DNA from: Bog-159 sp963709155
GTDB lineage: Bacteria > Acidobacteriota > Terriglobia > Bryobacterales > Bryobacteraceae
Reading direction: 5' to 3'
Length of the DNA stretch: 64,000 bases
Assembly: GCA_963709155.1 (NCBI GenBank)
Contig: CAVPVD010000006.1
Coordinates: 323,149 to 387,148 of the forward strand
The position numbers and the translations under genes are program-made. Below, piece by piece: positions 51,756-62,200 of this stretch; the first letter of the stretch is position 1, and each line of letters starts with the position of its first letter. Under the pieces are notes generated by a model. It worked only from the letters and a program-made list of their open reading frames with translations. It searched no databases and was not told the DNA's origin.

Positions 51756-52628
51756 CTGCGGATCGGCATCCACACCTCCATAGCGGCCTCGCTCGAGAAC
51801 GCCGCTTTGATCGCATCCGGCCTGGGCGCCAACACGTTCCAGATTTTCTCTTCGAGTCCCCGCATGTGGCGCGCTTCGTCGCCGGGCGCGGAGCAGATCC
51901 GATTGTTGCGGCGCACCCGCGAACGCCTCGATCTATACCCCCTCGCCATTCACGTGAATTACCTGGTGAACCTGGCGTCTTTCGACCCGGTGATCCGCGC
52001 CCGGTCGATTGCATCGTTACGCGGTGAGTTTGAGCGGGCCGCCGCCCTGGGCGCCGAGTACCTTGTGTTGCATCCCGGCAGTTACAAGGGGCAGTCGCTC
52101 GAGGAAGGCATCGCCGCGTTCGCCACGGGTCTGCGGGATGCCGCCGAAGGCGCGGCGCGGAATGGAGTGACCGTGCTGCTTGAGAATACCGTGGGATGCG
52201 GGGCCCAGATCGGAGGCCGGTTCGCGGAGTTGCGCGCCATCCGGGACGATGCCGCCCGGCAGACCGGCGTGCCGCTCGGTTATTGCCTCGATACTTGCCA
52301 TCTGCTGGCTTCCGGCTATGACATATCGAAGAAAGTGGGCCTGTGTGAGACTCTCGCGGAGGCCGGCCGGATCCTGGGGATGGATGACATCAAGCTCATC
52401 CACGCGAACGATTCCAAGGCGCCCCTGGCGTCGCGCACAGACCGGCATGCAAACATAGGTGAAGGACACATCGGCAAGGCCGGATTCCGCCGCATCCTGG
52501 CGCATCCCGAACTGCGCCAGAAGCCATTCATCCTGGAAACACCGGTGGAGCACGATGGCGACGATCGCCGCAATATGGAAAACTTAAAGAAGCTATGCCC
52601 GAAAGGCCGTATCACCCCAACCAGATGA
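51756..52628 (+). CDS. nfo: Endonuclease IV, apparent CTG start
   Basis: A 290-residue enzyme. The family N-terminus RIGIHTSIAASLENAALIAS is present in frame from 51759, preceded by CTG where homologues have ATG; the first canonical start, TTG 51807, would remove beta-strand 1 and the conserved G-x-H. Metal residues are complete: AIHVNYLVN, LHPGSYKG, LLENTVGCG, YCLDTCHLLASGYD, LIHANDSK, RHANIGEGHIG and FILETPVEHDG. It cuts abasic sites in base-excision repair using three zinc ions. Its stop overlaps the next GloVer gene start as ATGA. Confidence 0.88.
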   Translation: MRIGIHTSIAASLENAALIASGLGANTFQIFSSSPRMWRASSPGAEQIRLLRRTRERLDLYPLAIHVNYLVNLASFDPVIRARSIASLRGEFERAAALGAEYLVLHPGSYKGQSLEEGIAAFATGLRDAAEGAARNGVTVLLENTVGCGAQIGGRFAELRAIRDDAARQTGVPLGYCLDTCHLLASGYDISKKVGLCETLAEAGRILGMDDIKLIHANDSKAPLASRTDRHANIGEGHIGKAGFRRILAHPELRQKPFILETPVEHDGDDRRNMENLKKLCPKGRITPTR

Positions 52629-53752
52629 CCGGCGCCCGCGGTGCAGCCACAGCGCTATCGCGGCTCTTCGCTGTTGGTATTTTGGCATGTTCGCCGGCGA
52701 TGCCTTCTTTGGCGCAGAACCTGACCATCCTCTGCAATTTCGCGGGAACCGAAGCGGTGCTTCCCACCGGTTTGGTCCAGGCGCCTGACGGAAGCTTTTA
52801 TGGCGCGAGCCATCAAGGCGGGACGCTGGGCTACGGCGACATTCTCCACATTGCGTCCGACGGCACTGTAACTACGCTCTACAGCTTTACCGGGTTCGAC
52901 GCGTCAGGCCCGAACGGCGTGATCTTCGGTCCGGACCACGATCTGTACGGTACGGTGTACGGATCTGGAGAATACCAAGCCGGCTACGTTTTCAAGCTCA
53001 GCTTGACCGGCACCCTCACTGTTCTGGCCAGCTTCAACGGCCAGAATGGCCGCTACCCGGCCGCCAACCTGCTGCTGGCCAATGACGGCAACTTCTACGG
53101 CACGACGCTCGAAGGAGGGCGCACCAACAACGGGACGGTCTTCCGCATGACGAGCGATGGACAATTGACGGTCCTGCACAGTTTTGATCGTGCCGACGGG
53201 AGGTCCCCGATGGCTTCTTTGATTCAAGGCCGCGATGGAATCCTCTATGGCGCGGCGGCGCAAGGCGGAGCGAATGGAGACGGCACGCTCTTCAAAATCA
53301 CCGTGGATGGGTCGTTTACGCTGCTCCACACATTTAGCGGAGGCGACGGATCGCAGCCGAATGGTCTGGCACAAGGCACGGACGGGGTTCTCTATGGAAC
53401 TGCGGCCGCCGGAGGCAGCATAGGAATCGGGACGGCCTTCAAGATCACCCCAAAGGGTAGGTTCACGCAACTCTACGATTTCACGCTCAGCGTAGGATCG
53501 TTCCCAACGGCTCTGGTGCTTGGTGAAAAGGGCCACTTTTATGGCGCCGCAAGGAATGCCGCCGAATACAACGATGGAAGCCTGTTCGTTATGACGCCGG
53601 AGGGAAAAGTGAAAACTCTCGTGAGCTTCGACGGCTCCAATGGCGCAGATCCGGGGTCCGCCTTGATTCGGGCCATGGACGGAAGCTTGTGCGGAACAAC
53701 CGGGGGCGGAGGATCCAACTCTGCCGGGGTCGCATTCTGCTGGATGCCTTGA
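52625..53752 (+). CDS. Secreted GloVer tandem-repeat protein, translationally coupled to nfo
   Basis: A 375-residue protein starting at ATG 52625 within the nfo stop codon, with a signal peptide (LSRLFAVGILACSPAMPSLA). Seven repeats are visible: DGSFYGASHQGG, DHDLYGTVYGSG, DGNFYGTTLEGG, DGILYGAAAQGG, DGVLYGTAAAGG, KGHFYGAARNAA and DGSLCGTTGGGG. As with the copy at 14056-15234, seven units suggest a propeller. The 3' half and about 40 bp past the stop are duplicated, in decayed form, at 63413-63805. Its function is unknown, and the link with a DNA-repair gene may be accidental. Confidence 0.88.
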   Translation: MTGARGAATALSRLFAVGILACSPAMPSLAQNLTILCNFAGTEAVLPTGLVQAPDGSFYGASHQGGTLGYGDILHIASDGTVTTLYSFTGFDASGPNGVIFGPDHDLYGTVYGSGEYQAGYVFKLSLTGTLTVLASFNGQNGRYPAANLLLANDGNFYGTTLEGGRTNNGTVFRMTSDGQLTVLHSFDRADGRSPMASLIQGRDGILYGAAAQGGANGDGTLFKITVDGSFTLLHTFSGGDGSQPNGLAQGTDGVLYGTAAAGGSIGIGTAFKITPKGRFTQLYDFTLSVGSFPTALVLGEKGHFYGAARNAAEYNDGSLFVMTPEGKVKTLVSFDGSNGADPGSALIRAMDGSLCGTTGGGGSNSAGVAFCWMP

Positions 53753-53812
53753 GTTTAGTCCTCTCTGCAATTCACCGGAAATCCTGTCAGGGCGCCGATG
53801 CTCCACAGCGGT

Positions 53813-56455
53813 CTAACCGAGTATTTCATCGCTGAAGAGCTTGCGCCCGCCGAGGGCAGTATGGAAGGCGTAGGCCGTGATGGTCAGAATGAGTGCGAGT
53901 GCGATGTAAGTGTCGCCTGCGTACCAGGCTGAGAAGTCAGTGGATACCAGGAACAGGAGGCCGCCCACCAGGTCGGCGACGATCAGGGGCAGCAGGCCGA
54001 AACGGAGCAGGATCGGCGGGATCAGGCCGAAATAGAGGATCGAGTAGGGCAAGTGGGAGACCGTGAGGCCGGGAGCCTCTACCATGGCGACATTGAGGAT
54101 AGTCCAGCAGATGGCGGCCAGCCATTCCCTCCTCAGCAAGGCCCGGAGCAGGAAGAACAGGAAAAAATACAGCAGATACTGGAGTGAATATTCGACCTGG
54201 GATGCGATGTACCCCGTTAGTCCCCAGGCATCCAGGATGAACAAAGGCTGTGCGCCAAAGCGCGGCCACGGATTGTTTAGCCGGAATTGGTATTTGCCCA
54301 CGGTTTCCACAATCTTGAGCCCCAGGCCTACGGCAATGCCGGCCAAAATCTGGCTCCCAACCAGAGGGTCTCGCCAGCCGCCGGCGAGCGCCCGGCTCCA
54401 GGAGATGAGGCTTTGCGGCCAGCGACGGCGGACGTACGGTTCCAGCGCCAGGTACCCTACCGCAAAAACGCATCCCTCGAGAAGGGCAGTGGCCAGAGCT
54501 TCGGCCAGGAACTCGGCTTCGGGGAAATCGGCCATGTGTTTGGCGGTGACCGCCCAGTGCAGCAGGCTGCAAAACACAACCAGCCAAAACAGGCGGCCGG
54601 CGCCGCGGCGGTCGCCGCGGCCCGCCTGGTAGTTGCGCCAGGCCAGTAAAGCCGCGGTGGCGACAACACTCAGGGCCAAACAAAGAACGATGGCGAACTG
54701 GGCGATTTCACCGGGCGTGCGGGCCTGTTCCTGCATGCGGCGCGGGGCGGACCACGGCCCGATAGTCAGGAAATACACCGGCTTGCCACGCCACCAGGCC
54801 GCTTCCACACGCAGCGGCACATCCTGCGCGTCCGGCCAGACACCAGTCCAGGCGGCGCGGGCATCGTAGATGGAAGGGGGGGCCCACTGGGAGTTCACCG
54901 GTTTGAAGCGGGCGAGATCCAGGCCGGCCGCCCGGAACAGAAGGGTCGCATCGGGCGGGAGCGGCGTGGGAGTGGCAGCCGGGTCCTCGACTTGCGGCGG
55001 AATGACGCCGAATTCCACCAGCCGGCCTTGAGTATCGGCAACGTAGCGGATCATGCCAGAGAAAATGAATGGCGGATCCCCGAGACTGACGATTCTGCCC
55101 GGCTGCCAGGGCAGTAAATGACGCGGGCTCTGCAGATACCAGAAGAAGGCGTAGGCAGGTTGGTCCCGGTTGATCTGTCGGCGGATCGCGTCGGGTTTCC
55201 AGTGGCGCTCGGCGTAAGCGGTAATGTCGGTGTCGGTCTGGAAGCCGAAGGCGGAGTCAACGGGACGATTGTCGTAGCCGAAGCCGCGGATGGTCTCCGC
55301 GGCAAGATGCGCCAGTACGGCGGGCGCCTTGTCAAGTGGAAGCTGCCGGAGCAGGTTCACCTTGCCGAGAAGCCAGACCAGAGGTGGCAATGCAGCCAGG
55401 ATCAGCGCCAACAACAGGACCAGTGTGCGCACCCGGAAGCCTTCTATTTCTCCAGCGGCGGCCACCATTTCGGGGGACGGTGTTTCGCCGGCAGCGAGAG
55501 CCGCCGCTAACGGATCGCCGCCCGGAAGCGCCGCGGCGATGGCCAGCGCGCTGCGCGGGCGGGCACCCGGCTCGTCGGAAAGGCACCGCTGAATAACGCG
55601 CTCAATGGCGGAGTCAACGTCGCTCCCCAAGCCGGTCAATCTGGGTGTCGCGCCGCTGTCGCGCGGACCTTCGAAGGCGCGCTTGCCGCTGAACATTTCG
55701 TAAAGAATCAGGCCGAGAGAATACAGATCGCTCCGTACCGAAACCTCGCGGCCGGAAAGCTGCTCTGGGGCCATGTAGGCGGGGGTGCCGTTGCGGATCT
55801 CCGCCCCTTCCACTTGGCCGGCGAACCCAGCCAGTCCGAAATCGGTAATAAGAACCTGTCCGCGGCCGTTGACCATTACATTGGCGGGCTTCAGATCGCG
55901 ATGCAAGACGCCCTTGTCATGCGCGGCCGCCAAACCGGCACAAAGCTTGCGCGCGATCTCGAGGGCCTTGTCGGGCGGCAGCCGGCCGATGCGCCGTAGC
56001 AGCGAGGCCAGGTCTTCGCCATCGACGTATTCCATGGTGATGAAGGAGGCGCCCTCAATTTCGCCGATGTCGTAGACGCGGCATACGTTGGGGTGGGAGA
56101 CCTGGCGGGCAATACGGACTTCCGCGTGGAAGCGAGCCAGCATACGCTCGTTGCCGGCGAGCGGTTCAGGAAGGAATTTGATGGCGACGAGCTGGCCGAG
56201 TTTCAGGTCATTGGCGCGGTAGACTTCACCCATGCCTCCGCGGCCGAGGAGACCCAGAATGCGGTAACGATCCGCCAGGACCGTTCCGGCGGGAAAGCGG
56301 CCTTCGTCGAGGAAACCCGACAAAGAAGAAGTGGCTGAGGGCCGCGGCATTGCCTTGGTGGCGGATTGCGATGCCGGCGCGAGGGGCGAACCGCAGGATG
56401 GGCAGAAGCTGCTGGGGCCGCTGAGATCGGCGGAGCAGTCAGGGCATCGAATCAT
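53813..56455 (-). CDS. Zinc-ribbon serine/threonine kinase with polytopic membrane C-terminus
   Basis: An 880-residue protein from ATG 56455. A zinc ribbon (CPDC at 4-7, CPSC at 18-21) is followed by a PknB-type kinase domain (about 63-330): GRGGMGEVYRA, VAIKF (K93), HRDLKPANV (D187), DFG (D205) and APEQ. After one helix at about 348-365 comes a periplasmic-looking segment to about 600, then some seven helices (IAQFAIVLCLALSVVATAAL, QYLLYFFLFFLLRALLRREW). All catalytic residues are present, so it should be an active membrane kinase whose C-terminal half may sense envelope state. This layout is recurrent in Acidobacteriota. It stands alone, convergent with the GloVer gene. Confidence 0.9.
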   Translation of the reverse strand: MIRCPDCSADLSGPSSFCPSCGSPLAPASQSATKAMPRPSATSSLSGFLDEGRFPAGTVLADRYRILGLLGRGGMGEVYRANDLKLGQLVAIKFLPEPLAGNERMLARFHAEVRIARQVSHPNVCRVYDIGEIEGASFITMEYVDGEDLASLLRRIGRLPPDKALEIARKLCAGLAAAHDKGVLHRDLKPANVMVNGRGQVLITDFGLAGFAGQVEGAEIRNGTPAYMAPEQLSGREVSVRSDLYSLGLILYEMFSGKRAFEGPRDSGATPRLTGLGSDVDSAIERVIQRCLSDEPGARPRSALAIAAALPGGDPLAAALAAGETPSPEMVAAAGEIEGFRVRTLVLLLALILAALPPLVWLLGKVNLLRQLPLDKAPAVLAHLAAETIRGFGYDNRPVDSAFGFQTDTDITAYAERHWKPDAIRRQINRDQPAYAFFWYLQSPRHLLPWQPGRIVSLGDPPFIFSGMIRYVADTQGRLVEFGVIPPQVEDPAATPTPLPPDATLLFRAAGLDLARFKPVNSQWAPPSIYDARAAWTGVWPDAQDVPLRVEAAWWRGKPVYFLTIGPWSAPRRMQEQARTPGEIAQFAIVLCLALSVVATAALLAWRNYQAGRGDRRGAGRLFWLVVFCSLLHWAVTAKHMADFPEAEFLAEALATALLEGCVFAVGYLALEPYVRRRWPQSLISWSRALAGGWRDPLVGSQILAGIAVGLGLKIVETVGKYQFRLNNPWPRFGAQPLFILDAWGLTGYIASQVEYSLQYLLYFFLFFLLRALLRREWLAAICWTILNVAMVEAPGLTVSHLPYSILYFGLIPPILLRFGLLPLIVADLVGGLLFLVSTDFSAWYAGDTYIALALILTITAYAFHTALGGRKLFSDEILG

Positions 56456-56661
56456 GGCAGCGTATTGCAAAGTTACCACACGTGGACGCGATCGGCAGGG
56501 CGCTTTTGGGGCGGGGAGAGCTCATGCGGCGCCGCGGTTGGATGGCCGGGCGCGCGGACGCTCCAAATCAGCGAGATGGCGACTACACGCTGATGTGATC
56601 CGACTGGAAAGGACCGTAACCTTTTGCCGCTCGCGGAGTATCCATTAGCTGAGCAGAAGCC

Positions 56662-59128
56662 ATGAGACTGTTCACTCTAATGGAGCAATTGCTCCAGGAT
56701 GTGCGCTACGCCGTGCGCATGATGGCCGCGCGACCCCTCTTACCGGCCGTGGCAGCCCTCTCACTAGCCTTAGGGATTGGGGCAAACGTGGCTATTTACA
56801 GCTTCATCGATGCCATCCTGCTGCGCGCGCTGCCGGTGGCGCACCCCGAGTCCCTGGTAGCGCTGAAGTGGCACAGCAAGGCGCAGCCGGCCGTTGCCCG
56901 GAGCCTGAACGGCGATATCATCAGAGATCCGAGAACCGGGTTCACCGCCGACGGTTTCCCTTACGCTACCTGCGAATTGCTGCGCGACTCGAAGATCTTC
57001 TCGCCGGTGTTCGCGTTCACTGCGGCGGGCCGCCGAAACCTGGTGATCGGAGACGCAGGCGGTCTGGCCAGCGGGCAATACGTGTCCGGCGAGTTCTTCC
57101 CGGGTCTGGGGATTCCTCCCGCCGCGGGCCGCCTGATCTCGCCTACCGATGACCGGGCGGGCGCTCCGCCGGTCATGGTTCTCGACTACCAGTACGCCGC
57201 ACGCCGCTTCGGCGATATCTCGCGCGCCGTAGGTCAGCCGGTACGGGTTGAAGACGTGCTTTTCACGGTGGCCGGGGTCGCACCGGCGGAGTTTTTCGGG
57301 GCCGACCCGTCCGTCCGGTCGGACTTTTATATTCCGCTTCACGCCGAACCCCTGATGGATCCACTGTCCTTGACAGGGCTCGATCCAAATCGAAAATTCA
57401 CCGAAGACACCTTTTATTGGGTCCAACTGTGGGGACGCCTCAAACGTGGCGTCACTTTGGACCAGGCGCAGGCCGCGCTCACCCCGGTGTTCCACCGTTT
57501 TGTGGAAGCCAGCGCAAGTACCGATAAGGAACGCGAGGATCTCCCGGCCCTCCTCCTGCGGGAAGGCGCCGGGGGATTGGACCGTCTACGCCGTCAGTAC
57601 GCCAAGCCCCTTTACGTCCTCATGACTATGGTCGGGCTGATCCTGGCGATCGCGTGCGCCAATATCGCCAATCTCCTGCTGGCGCGAGCCACGGGCCGGC
57701 GGCGCACTGGGCCTGGGTTTCGCAGTCTGGGGAATTCGCGGGTTGACCGCCCTCATTGGGAACGGACGGGAGAACTTCACGCTGCACGCAACCTTGAATT
57801 GGCACGTGCTCGCAATCGGCTTAGCCCTATCTCTCGTGGCCGGGATACTGTTCGGCCTGGCTCCAGTTCTTCGGTCAACACGCGTCGATCTGAGCCACCT
57901 GCTCCGGCAGGCTCGCGCCGGCGGCCCGCCGCAGCGCTTGTTCGCGCGCTGGCAAGTGACCCCAAATCAGGTGCTGGTGGTTTCTCAAATCGCGGTTTCA
58001 CTCCTGCTTTTGATGACCGCCAGCCTTTTCGTCCGCACACTCGTCAACCTGAATGCCGTCAATCTGGGATTCAACAGCGAACGGGTGCTCCTGTTCACTC
58101 TCAACGCGCGGCAGGCCGGATATAAGGATTTCGCAATCGTGCAATTCTACGAAGAGGTCAGGGCACGCTTGAGTACCATTCCCGGCGTACGTGGAGTCAG
58201 CACGTCCAACCTGGCATTGATCTCCGGCTCGGAGAGTAGTACCAGCGTGAAGATTGCCGGCTACACCGGTAAAAACAGGCAGGTCTCGTTCCTGTACGTG
58301 GGGCCCGGCTTCCTCTCCAACATGCAGATTCCGGTCCTCCTTGGGCGTGAGATCGACCAAAGGGACTTGTACAGGGGCTCCGGCGTCGCGGTCGTCAACC
58401 AGGAGTTCGCGCGGACTTATTTCAATAACGAAAACCCCGTCGGACGGCATTTCAGCATGGGGATGATGGGCGCGGTGCCGGATCTGGAGGTTGTCGGTGT
58501 CTCCCAGGATGCCCGGTACAATTCCCTGAAACAGGATATTGCACCGACCGTATACCTCCCTTACTCGACGAAGTTGATCACCCTCAGTGGAGGGATGGTA
58601 TTCGAAGTGCGTGCCGCCGGCGATCCGAATGCCATTGCCCAGGCCGTGCGCACAGCAGTCCGGCAGCAGGATGCGAACGTCCCCATCTCCGACATTTCGA
58701 CGCAAGCCCGGCGCATCGATCAATCCATGAGCCAGGAGCGAACGTTTGCGACGCTGTGCACCTGTTTCGCTCTGCTCGCGGTGCTGATCGCCTGCATCGG
58801 TTTGTATGGGACCATGGCATATACCGTTGCGCGCCGCACCAGCGAGATCGGAATTCGAATGGCTCTGGGGGCGCAGCGACGCAGCGTGGTTTCGATGGTA
58901 CTTGGTGAAGCGCTAGCGATGGCGGCGGTCGGTCTCGGCATCGGAATACCAGCAACCCTTATGGCAGCGCGCTTGTTAGAGACGCTCCTGTTCCAGATCA
59001 AGCCGAACGATCCGATGGCGCTAGCCGCTGCCGTCGCAATCCTGCTCGCCGCCGTGCTTGCAGCCGCCTATGGCCCCGCTTTCCGCGCATCGCGTGTGGA
59101 CCCGTGGACTGCACTTCGGGAGGAGTAA
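56662..59128 (+). pseudogene. ADOP-family permease with an internal deletion and frameshift
   Basis: The first half reads LQDVRYAVRMMAARPLLPAV, LALGIGANVAIYSFIDAILL and IACANIANLLLARATGRRR up to about 57705. The second half resumes in another frame as GGALGLGFAVWGIRGLTALI and runs to VDPWTALREE at 59128. Compared with the other copies, the stretch with EIAVRLxLGA and the next 30 or so residues is missing at the join, where GGCGGCG occurs. So roughly 100 bp were lost with a frame change. The prefix domain is also missing and no PadR gene is present. It was presumably an intact ADOP recently; the two halves are otherwise undamaged. Confidence 0.85.
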
Positions 59129-59215
59129 TCCCCGCTGTGGTGGCGAATGCGCGCGTTTCCGTCCGGAGTCCGGGCGTTCTGCGTGCCGACGGGGCGGCGT
59201 CCTCGTCGAATCGAA

Positions 59216-62200
59216 TCAAAACTCCAAGCGTGCCTGAAACGCGATCATTCGCGGGGAACTGTCGCCGCCAAGTCCGACGCCGAGCAATCCTGTCGGCGGC
59301 GCGGTGGTGTAGGTGAGCGCGCCAAATCCCGTTTGCGTCGCAGGTCTTCCGGGAATGCCTGCATACACAATTGTGGGCAACGCGAAGTTTGGATGATTGA
59401 AAATATTGAATGCTTGTCCCTCGAGGCGGAGCTTTACATGTTCGCGCAGCGTAAACCATTTCGTCAGATAAAAGTCCGCCCACCAGAAATCGGGGCCGCG
59501 CAGAGCGTTCCGTCCAAGATTGCCGAACTGGCAATTCTGCGCGTTATCTCCGCCCGTGCAGGCGCCCGTGCTGGGGTCCACCGCCGAGACGAACGCGTTC
59601 GGATTGAGCCACTGCACTGTACCCGCCGGCGTCACACCTGCGATTGGCTCATGCGCATAAAGGGGAACGCCCGCGACCACGCTCGCAAATTGCGGGCCGC
59701 TTCCTTGCACAATCCCGTCTCCATTCGCTGAATACGGCGTGCTCAATACCGAGAACGGCATGCCGCTATGCCAGAACGCGGTGCCGGAAACCTGCCATCC
59801 ATTCACCACAGTCCCTAGCGCGTGGTTCCGCACCTTCAGCGGCAACTGATAAACATATTGCGCGGTGAAATTGCCGCGTACATCGTAATCGCAAGGGCCA
59901 TATTGGCGCCCCAATTCCCCCGGCAGCGGCGTCAGGATGCCTCCCGCGGAAAACGGCAGGAATCCGCCGTTCGAAACCGTGTCCATGCACCGGCTCCAGG
60001 TGTAATTTGCCAGCAGTTGCAGCCCGTGCGTGAGGCGCTTATCGGCTGTCATTTGCAGCCCGTTGTAATGGCTGTTCGCGCCGGTGCTTAGTTGTGTCAC
60101 TGCCCCGAACCTCGGGTCGGATGGCTGGCCGTACGGAAACGGAGCAAAGCAGCCCTGGCACACGGTTTGATACCCGTTCACCTGCGTTTCATAGGGCTGA
60201 TTCACGGCGCGCGTGCCCACATACTGCGCGCGCAGGTTCATCGTCGTGCCGATCTGCTGTTCCAGCGCGAAACTCCATTGCATGAAGTACGGCGCGTGCA
60301 GTTCGCCGTCCGGAACCGCCGTTATGGCCACCGGCTGTAAGCATGCCGCCGGGTTCGAAAGGGCCGACGCGCACGATAACTGCCCTTGCGCGAATCCGGA
60401 GGTGAACGTCTGGTTGGCAGCGACCGCCGCGGCAATCGCACTATCTATGTTCGATCCGCCGGCCGTGCCTAGCAGCCCGCCTAGAAATGTCTTTGAGTAA
60501 GGCGGATTAATCCCCACTAGATCCACCACGCTCCCCGGGAGGATATCGCTGAATAAACCGAACCCGCTTCGCAGCACAGTTTTCGAAGCAGCCTGCCAGG
60601 CGAGCGCCATGCGAGGTTGCAAGATCTCCAGCGGGGTCGACGCGAAAATGTTTCCCAGCTTTGTTTGAATCAAAGCGTCGAGGGGTTGATTTACGTCGTG
60701 TGGAATTGCGTCCCACGATCCCGGCAGCCGCGCTACCTCATCGTGCGGATTGACCGGATTTGAATTATGCGTCGCGCGCAGACCGAAAGTCCAGGTCAGC
60801 GTTTTTGTGATTTTCCAGGTGTCCTGCGCGTAAACGTCCAGGTTCAAAAAGTTGTACGGCTGCGAATCCGCCTGCGGAAAAGTCTCGGACGCAGTCGATG
60901 CAATGCCGTAAATGAACTGCGGCAGGGTGGCGTAACTCACCGTCGGCACCACTCCTTCGCCGAAATCGTAATCGTTGAGGCGGAAAATCCGGATGTTGGT
61001 CCCGAACCTGAGCTCATGTGCGCCCCGCGTCCACGCCAGGTTGTCATTTAAGAACAACCGCGCCGCGCGCCGGCCCTGAACCCACGTGTTATCGAGTCCT
61101 CCGATCGTGGTGAAAGGACTCCCTGCAAGCACAATCGGCCACGCCGCCAGCGTCTGCGATAGGTCCGTTGGACCGAACAGGCTTTCGTACCAGGAGAACG
61201 CCGGATTGAAATAGTTCACCAGGTTCTGCGAAAACACGTGCGTGTATCCGGTGGCGAAAGAATACAGAGGCTGTGGAGAAGCCGCGTTGAACACCGGGTT
61301 GATCGGGTCCGTATACGCCGCTTGCAGGCCCGTGTCCGCCTGAAAACGAAACCAAGTCATGTTTTTCTCATTCACGTTGTAGTCGATACGCGCCGTCTGC
61401 ACCTGTTCGCTGTCGTCGCTGGAATGCGAGACGCTTTGCCGGTTCGCGCACCCATTACCGTTCGGAGGGTTTCCTGCCGCCGCCATTCCATCGCTATTGA
61501 ACGGGCATCCCAACACCGCCAGCGGCGCGCCCGCCGTACTTCGATAGAGCGAGAATAGCTTTTGATAGAGCGGCACCAGTTGCGGCGCCGGTTGATAGAC
61601 CGATCCTGTGATGGAGTCCGTTCCTCCCCGCGGAAGCTGAGCCAAGACGTAATTTTGAAATGCGGGTGTTGGGACCGTGGTCGCCGAAACGATGGGAAGC
61701 GCGATGCGGACCCATTCGGTATCGAAAAAGAAGAACAGCTTGTTGCGCCGGATGGGCCCGCCCAGGCTGCCGCCAAAATGGTTGACCGTCGAACGCGGCT
61801 TCCGATTTCCCGGTGTTGAATTGGTGAAAAAATCCGCCGCATTGAACCGCGATCCATTCCACAGCTCGTACAGGTTCCCGTGAAATTGATTCCCGCCGGA
61901 CTTGGTCACGTAGTTTACCTGCGCCGCCCCGTACCGTCCCTGATCCACTGCATAAGACAGCGTGTTCACGGTCACTTCGGCGATGGAGTTCAGTCCAAGA
62001 ACGAGGTTCGTCGAGAGCCCGCTATTCAGATTCGTCAGCGGGTCGTTCGTTTCCAGGCCATCCACGATGTAGCCGTTCGAGAGGGACGGCAGACCATTGA
62101 ACTGAACATTGCCATAGCCGTTAGTGCCGCCGACGAAATCGTTCCCGCTGCCCGCCGTGTTGATCAGCGCTCCCGCGGCAAACTGCAGCGGGTAGGTCAA

